DNA from: VBCK01 sp036270655
Lineage (GTDB): Bacteria > Pseudomonadota > Gammaproteobacteria > Burkholderiales > Burkholderiaceae_F
Direction: 5' to 3'
DNA: 64,000 bases
NCBI GenBank assembly: GCA_036270655.1
Contig: DATBCD010000107.1
Location: 8,424-72,423, forward strand
A program made the translations under genes and the position numbers. Shown here piece after piece: positions 60,361 to 64,000 of the stretch. Position 1 is the first letter of the stretch; each line of letters opens with the position of its first letter. The notes under the pieces were generated by a model. It was not told the origin of the DNA. It saw only the letters and a list, made by a program, of their open reading frames with translations, and made no database searches.

Positions 60361-61041
60361 TCAGTCGGATCGCGTAGCGCGCGGAATGTAGTTCCACTGG
60401 CCGCGCCACGCGGCCAATACCGACTTCGGATACTCGGGGCGCCCGACGCTGCCGTTGTAGCGGCCGAGCGCGCGAAACAGGTCCCCCTGCTCGAGATCCA
60501 GGTAGTAGCGCAGGATCACGCAGCCATAGCGCAGGTTGGTGCGCATGTCGAACAGCCGCCGCGCGTCGCCATCGCCGATCAGCGACGCCCAGAACGGCAT
60601 CACCTGCATGTACCCCCGCGCGCCGGCCGCCGAGATCGCGTACTTGCGAAATGCGCTCTCGACCTGAATCAGTCCGAGCACCATCTGACGGTCCAGTCCG
60701 GCCCGCGTGCACTCGTAGTCGAGCGTGCGCAGCAGATCGACCCGATTGCGGTACTCCGGTTCCTTCGCGCTCAGTCGCTGCGACATCTCGGCCAGCCAGT
60801 CGACGAACGCGACCCGGTCCTCGACCCGGTCGAACTTGCGCTGTGGCGGCGCCGTGTCGGCGATGCGCGCCGCCAGGGCGCTGCGCACCGCGTCGGCGAG
60901 CGGCTCGTACTGCTGGGCGCCGGCGCGCGCCGGCCCGGCGAGAAACGCCCACGGCAGGGCGAGGGCCGCGCCGATCGCCGAGCGCCTGGCCGCGCGCCGC
61001 GCCTCAGCGGCTGATCCGCTCGCGAATGAACGCGACCGCAT
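60361..61041 (-). CDS. Lytic transglycosylase, SLT domain
   Basis: 226 aa. The N-terminus has a twin-arginine-like stretch, ARRSAIGAALALPWAFLAG (about residues 18-37), so export by Sec or Tat is likely. The SLT domain (about 110-210) shows MVLGLIQVESAFRKYAISAA with the catalytic Glu, GARGYMQVMPFWASLIGDGD and LFRALGRYNGSVGRPEYPK. Its start lies 38 bases inside the end of proS, so the two are probably coupled. It converges on ffh, with only 3 bases between stops. Confidence 0.9.
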   Translation of the reverse strand: MRSRSFASGSAAEARRAARRSAIGAALALPWAFLAGPARAGAQQYEPLADAVRSALAARIADTAPPQRKFDRVEDRVAFVDWLAEMSQRLSAKEPEYRNRVDLLRTLDYECTRAGLDRQMVLGLIQVESAFRKYAISAAGARGYMQVMPFWASLIGDGDARRLFDMRTNLRYGCVILRYYLDLEQGDLFRALGRYNGSVGRPEYPKSVLAAWRGQWNYIPRATRSD

Positions 61042-62782
61042 CGCTGACCGGGATCATCGAGGGGGCAAGGGCGCGACGCGAGGCGTATTCGAGTTGATCG
61101 GACTTCAAGCCGCGTTCGCCGATCGTGACCCGGTGCGGAATGCCGATCAGCTCGGCATCGGCAAACATCGCGCCGGGCCGCTCCCCCCGATCATCGAGCA
61201 GCGTGTCGATGCCGGCGTCGCACAACTGCCGGTACAGATGGTCAGCCTGCTCGCGCACCGCGGTCGATTGACGGTAGTTGACCGGGCACAGGACGACCTC
61301 GAACGGCGCGATCGGGTCGGGCCAGATGATTCCCCGCTCGTCGTGGCCCTGCTCGATCGCGGCACCCAGCAGGCGCGTGACGCCGATTCCGTAGCAGCCC
61401 ATTTCGAGGGGGCGCGTCTGTCCCTGCTCGTCCAGGTAGGTCGCCCCGAGCTTGTCCGAGTACAGCGTGCCCAGGTAGAAGACGTGTCCGACCTCGATGC
61501 CGCGCTGGATCTGCAGCCGGCCCTTGCCGTCCGGGGACGGGTCGCCCGCCACCACGTTTCGGATATCGGCGACGGCGTGCGGCTCCGGAAGGTCGCGGCC
61601 CCAGTTCACGCCGGCCAGATGGTAGTCGGCCTCGTTGGCGCCGCAAATGAAATCGCTCATTCTGTCCACCGTGCGGTCGGCGACCACCCGCACCGGATTG
61701 CGCGGGGCTACCGGACCCAGGTAGCCGGGCGGACAGCCGAAATGGGCCACGATCTCGGCTTCGCTCGCCAGACGCCAGCCGCGCTCCAGGCCGGGCAGCT
61801 TGCCCGCCTTGATCTCGTTCAAATCGTGGTCACCGCGCACCAGCAGCATCCAGATCTCGGGGCCCTCTTTCGCGCTTCCCTCCTTCGCGCTGCGCGCTTC
61901 GGAGGGTAAACGCGCTTCGGAGGGCTCGACCGTGATCACGACAGCCTTGATCGTGCGCTCGATCGGCACGCCCAGGTAGGCCGCCACGTCGCTGCAGCGC
62001 GCGCGCCCGGGCGTGGCCACCTTGTGCATCGCCTCGGTCGGCGCGCCGCGCGACTCCAGCAGAGGCATGGCCTCGGCCAGTTCGACGTTGGCGGCGAAAT
62101 TGCTGTCCGGGCTCCAGGCGATCTGGTCTTCGCCGGCGTCGGCGATCACCTGGAACTCGTGCGAGCGCGTTCCGCCGATGGCCCCGGTGTCGGCCGCCAC
62201 GGCCCGGAAGCTCAGTCCCATGCGCGCGAAGATGCGCTGGTACGCGCCGAACATCGCGTCGTAGCTGCGCATCGCACCATCCAGGTCGCGATCGAAGGAG
62301 TAGGCGTCCTTCATCGTGAACTCGCGGCCGCGCATCACGCCGAAGCGGGGACGGCGCTCGTCGCGAAACTTGGTCTGGATGTGGTAGAAGTTCAGCGGAA
62401 GCTGGCGGTAGCTGCGGATTTCCTGACGCGCGATGTCGGTGACGACCTCCTCGGAAGTCGGTTGCAGCACGAAATCGCGCTGATGGCGGTCCTTGAGCCT
62501 GAGCAGTTCCGGCCCGTATTTTTCCCAGCGGCCCGATTGCACCCACAGCTCGGCCGGCTGCACCACCGGCATCAGCAGCTCGATCGCGCCGGCCCGATTC
62601 ATCTCCTCGCGGATAATCGCCTCGATCTTGCGAATCGAGCGCAATCCAAGCGGCATGTACGTGTAGATCCCGGCGGCAAGCTTCTTGATCATGCCGGCCC
62701 GCAGCATCAACTGCTGGCTGACGACGTCGGCATCGGCCGGCGCCTCCTTAAGCGTCGAAATGAAGAACTGCGAGGCTCGCAT
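61004..62782 (-). CDS. proS: Prolyl-tRNA synthetase, bacterial type with editing domain
   Basis: 592 aa from ATG 62782 (an upstream TTG at 62791 is less likely). Class II motifs: motif 1 region MLRAGMIKKLAAGIYTYMPL, motif 2 FRDERRPRFGVMRGREFTMK, motif 3 GCYGIGVTRLLGAAIEQGHD, with the inserted editing domain between motifs 2 and 3 (about residues 225-405). Residues about 287-305 (PSEARLPSEARSAKEGSAKE) are an extra low-complexity segment produced by a palindromic repeat inside the gene. The frame and the flanking domain sequence are intact. Confidence 0.96.
   Translation of the reverse strand: MRASQFFISTLKEAPADADVVSQQLMLRAGMIKKLAAGIYTYMPLGLRSIRKIEAIIREEMNRAGAIELLMPVVQPAELWVQSGRWEKYGPELLRLKDRHQRDFVLQPTSEEVVTDIARQEIRSYRQLPLNFYHIQTKFRDERRPRFGVMRGREFTMKDAYSFDRDLDGAMRSYDAMFGAYQRIFARMGLSFRAVAADTGAIGGTRSHEFQVIADAGEDQIAWSPDSNFAANVELAEAMPLLESRGAPTEAMHKVATPGRARCSDVAAYLGVPIERTIKAVVITVEPSEARLPSEARSAKEGSAKEGPEIWMLLVRGDHDLNEIKAGKLPGLERGWRLASEAEIVAHFGCPPGYLGPVAPRNPVRVVADRTVDRMSDFICGANEADYHLAGVNWGRDLPEPHAVADIRNVVAGDPSPDGKGRLQIQRGIEVGHVFYLGTLYSDKLGATYLDEQGQTRPLEMGCYGIGVTRLLGAAIEQGHDERGIIWPDPIAPFEVVLCPVNYRQSTAVREQADHLYRQLCDAGIDTLLDDRGERPGAMFADAELIGIPHRVTIGERGLKSDQLEYASRRALAPSMIPVSDAVAFIRERISR
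61867..61924. repeat. Palindromic repeat inside the proS editing domain
   Basis: CGCGCTTCGGAGGG occurs twice (61893-61906 and 61911-61924) and faces the imperfect inverse CCCTCCTTCGCGC (61878-61890) and a variant at 61865-61878. Translated on the minus strand it gives PSEARLPSEARSAKEGSAKE. It is a different repeat family from the CCCCTCTC palindromes, but it shows the same behaviour of sitting in frame within a conserved gene. Confidence 0.75.
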
Positions 62783-62832
62783 CGGTGGCAAATTTTCGAA
62801 TAAGGCGGCCGATCGGGCCGCTCGGACTGCGT

Positions 62833-62860
62833 TTGAGCCGTGCCGAGCGGCTCCTATAAT
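62833..62860 (+). promoter_or_regulatory. rppH promoter
   Basis: TTGAGC (62833-62838) and a perfect TATAAT (62855-62860) are spaced by 16 bases, giving a start near 62867 and a leader of about 27 bases. The context GCTCCTATAATCGGC matches the pgk upstream box exactly. A small CGGCC/GGCCG hairpin lies just upstream, between this promoter and proS. Confidence 0.75.
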
Positions 62861-62893
62861 CGGCGGCAGATGATATAGGTTTCAGGTGAAGGC

Positions 62894-63385
62894 ATGCTGG
62901 ACAAGGAAGGCTACCGCCCGAATGTCGGCATCATCCTGCTCAACGACCACAACAAGGTATTCTGGGGAAAGCGCACCAAGCAACACTCCTGGCAGTTCCC
63001 GCAAGGGGGGATCAAGCACGGCGAGACCCCCGAGCAGGCAATGTTCCGTGAACTGTACGAGGAAATCGGACTGAGCCCGGAACAGGTGCGGATCGTGGCG
63101 CGCACGCGGGAGTGGATGCGCTACGAGGTCCCCGAGCAGTGGATCCGGCGCGACCTGCGCGGCAACTACCGCGGGCAGAAGCAGATCTGGTTCCTGTTGC
63201 GGCTGATTGGCCGCGAATGCGATGTTTGTTTGCGGCGCAGCGAAAAGCCAGAGTTCGACGCCTGGCGCTGGCACGATTACTGGATCCCGCAGGACTCGGT
63301 GATCGAGTTCAAGCGCGCCGTCTACCAGCAAGCCCTGACGGAACTGTCCCCCTACGTATTCCGGGTGGACCGGCAAAAGGCCTGA
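62894..63385 (+). CDS. rppH: RNA pyrophosphohydrolase
   Basis: 163 aa Nudix enzyme that removes pyrophosphate from the 5' end of mRNA to start decay. Start region MLDKEGYRPNVGIILLNDHN, then QHSWQFPQGGIKHGETPEQA and FRELYEEIGL, which is the full Nudix box G-x5-E-x7-R-E-x2-E-E-x-G. YRGQKQIWFLLRLIGRE follows. Divergent from proS, the usual arrangement in betaproteobacteria. The palindromic element begins 39 bases after its stop. Confidence 0.95.
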   Translation: MLDKEGYRPNVGIILLNDHNKVFWGKRTKQHSWQFPQGGIKHGETPEQAMFRELYEEIGLSPEQVRIVARTREWMRYEVPEQWIRRDLRGNYRGQKQIWFLLRLIGRECDVCLRRSEKPEFDAWRWHDYWIPQDSVIEFKRAVYQQALTELSPYVFRVDRQKA

Positions 63386-63424
63386 TCCGCCGATCGCCTG
63401 CCCGCCGCAGCGTTTGACGTCTGT

Positions 63425-64000
63425 AGCCGTTGGGCGGGCCGTTTGGGGTCCGGGGCCGTTGGACTGCCGGGCCTACCCTTGGAACTCGCCACTGCGCGTG
63501 GCTCCGGGCATCGCGTCGTCACAGTTGCATAGTCCGCGCGGCCGAAGCGCCGCAGCAGTTCGGAATGCCTCAGCCAGCGGCTGTTCTGTACCGCCGCGCT
63601 GCTACCAGGCCCTGTGCCATGCTCGCGTCGAGTACCAAGGGTCTCCCGTCAGTCCAACGGAACACCGACGCCGCAGTGCCGCGGCTCCAGCGCAATGTTG
63701 GAGGTCATCGCATGCTCTTGTTCATAGCTTGCGATGACCTCCTCAGATGCGCTGGAAGCTACGCATGCTGAGGTGGTCAATCCGTTGGACTGACGGGAGA
63801 CCCTTGGTACTCGACGCGAGCATGGCGCAGGGCCTGGTAAGAGCGCGGCGGAACAGGAAAGTGGCCGGCTGAGGCGTTCCGGACGGTCGTAGTGCCTCCG
63901 CCGCGCGGACTATGCAACTGTGACGACGCGATGCCCGGAGCCACGCGCAGTGGCGAGTTCCAAGGGTAGGCCCGGCAGTCCAACGGCCCGGGACCCCAAA
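63425..64000. repeat. Palindromic element, copy 2 (201-125-201), cut by the window edge
   Basis: Second copy of the element at 7178-7767. Left arm 63458-63658, core 63659-63783 and right arm 63784-63984 have exactly the same lengths as in copy 1 (201, 125, 201), again bounded by GTTGGAC and GTCCAAC. The core hairpin GGAGGTCATCGCA/TGCGATGACCTCC (63700-63712, 63730-63742) and its loop are identical. The arm stems differ from copy 1 but stay paired: TACCCTTGGAACTCG with CGAGTACCAAGGGT, and GCCAC-TGCGC-GTGGC at 63488-63502. The outer right flank runs into the end of the window. Like copy 1, it lies just past the 3' end of a plus-strand gene. Confidence 0.85.

Overview
The window is a stretch of GC-rich, gene-dense chromosome from a betaproteobacterium, most likely order Burkholderiales. 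The evidence is gene order: ffh / CcsA-like / PP0621-family / pilS-pilR / ampD; rppH divergent from proS with a lytic transglycosylase behind it; aroQ-accB-accC-prmA followed by a DUF3426 zinc-ribbon gene; and a Lys/Ala histone H1-like gene. I do not recognise the genus. I see no tRNA, rRNA, CRISPR array, prophage or complete insertion sequence.

Layout. 1-7.2 kb: edge of an HtrA-like protease gene, an orphan Rieske oxygenase, tcdA, pdxH, a LuxR-type response regulator with its histidine kinase, and a DUF72 gene. 7.2-7.9 kb: a 590-bp palindromic element plus CT-rich palindromes. 7.9-12.7 kb: msrA, two TPM-domain genes with lemA, a thioesterase, an isolated FHA/TagH-like gene, a SemiSWEET. 12.7-22.9 kb (minus strand): tkt-gapA, then pgk-fba-dgkA-purC-purE-purK-tsaC, joining central carbon metabolism to purine synthesis. 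23.3-29 kb: a fused SpeD-SpeE polyamine enzyme behind a structured leader, rsmE, a patatin, maeB. 29-31 kb: a candidate anti-Shine-Dalgarno small RNA, a lytic transglycosylase, an AT-rich regulatory region. 31-41 kb: ubiD-KTSC, cytochrome b561, then minus-strand cell-envelope and RNA genes (mtgA, aroE, tonB-like, RNase II family, SDR, esterase, mpl). 41-48.5 kb: a conserved unknown gene, a TlpA-like thioredoxin, the aroQ-accBC-prmA cluster, a PfkB kinase, YggT. 48.6-54 kb: histone H1-like gene, a structured non-coding region, and nrdA-nrdB under paired NrdR boxes. 54-63.4 kb: ampD, pilR-pilS, PP0621, CcsA-like, ffh, lytic transglycosylase, proS, rppH. 63.4 kb to the end: second copy of the palindromic element.

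Most functions are housekeeping. Many neighbours are translationally coupled by ATGA or GTGA overlaps (tkt/gapA, purK/tsaC, aroE/mtgA, mpl/esterase, pilS/pilR, ubiD/KTSC).

The most unusual content is non-coding. Two copies of one element (7178-7767 and 63425-64000) share an exact 201-125-201 base architecture. Their arms are near-perfect inverted repeats of each other, and each arm is itself a hairpin whose stems differ between copies by compensatory changes. Other notable items are the small RNA candidate at 29259-29372, two palindromic repeats lying in frame inside tcdA and proS, and several unexplained hairpin-rich intergenic regions.
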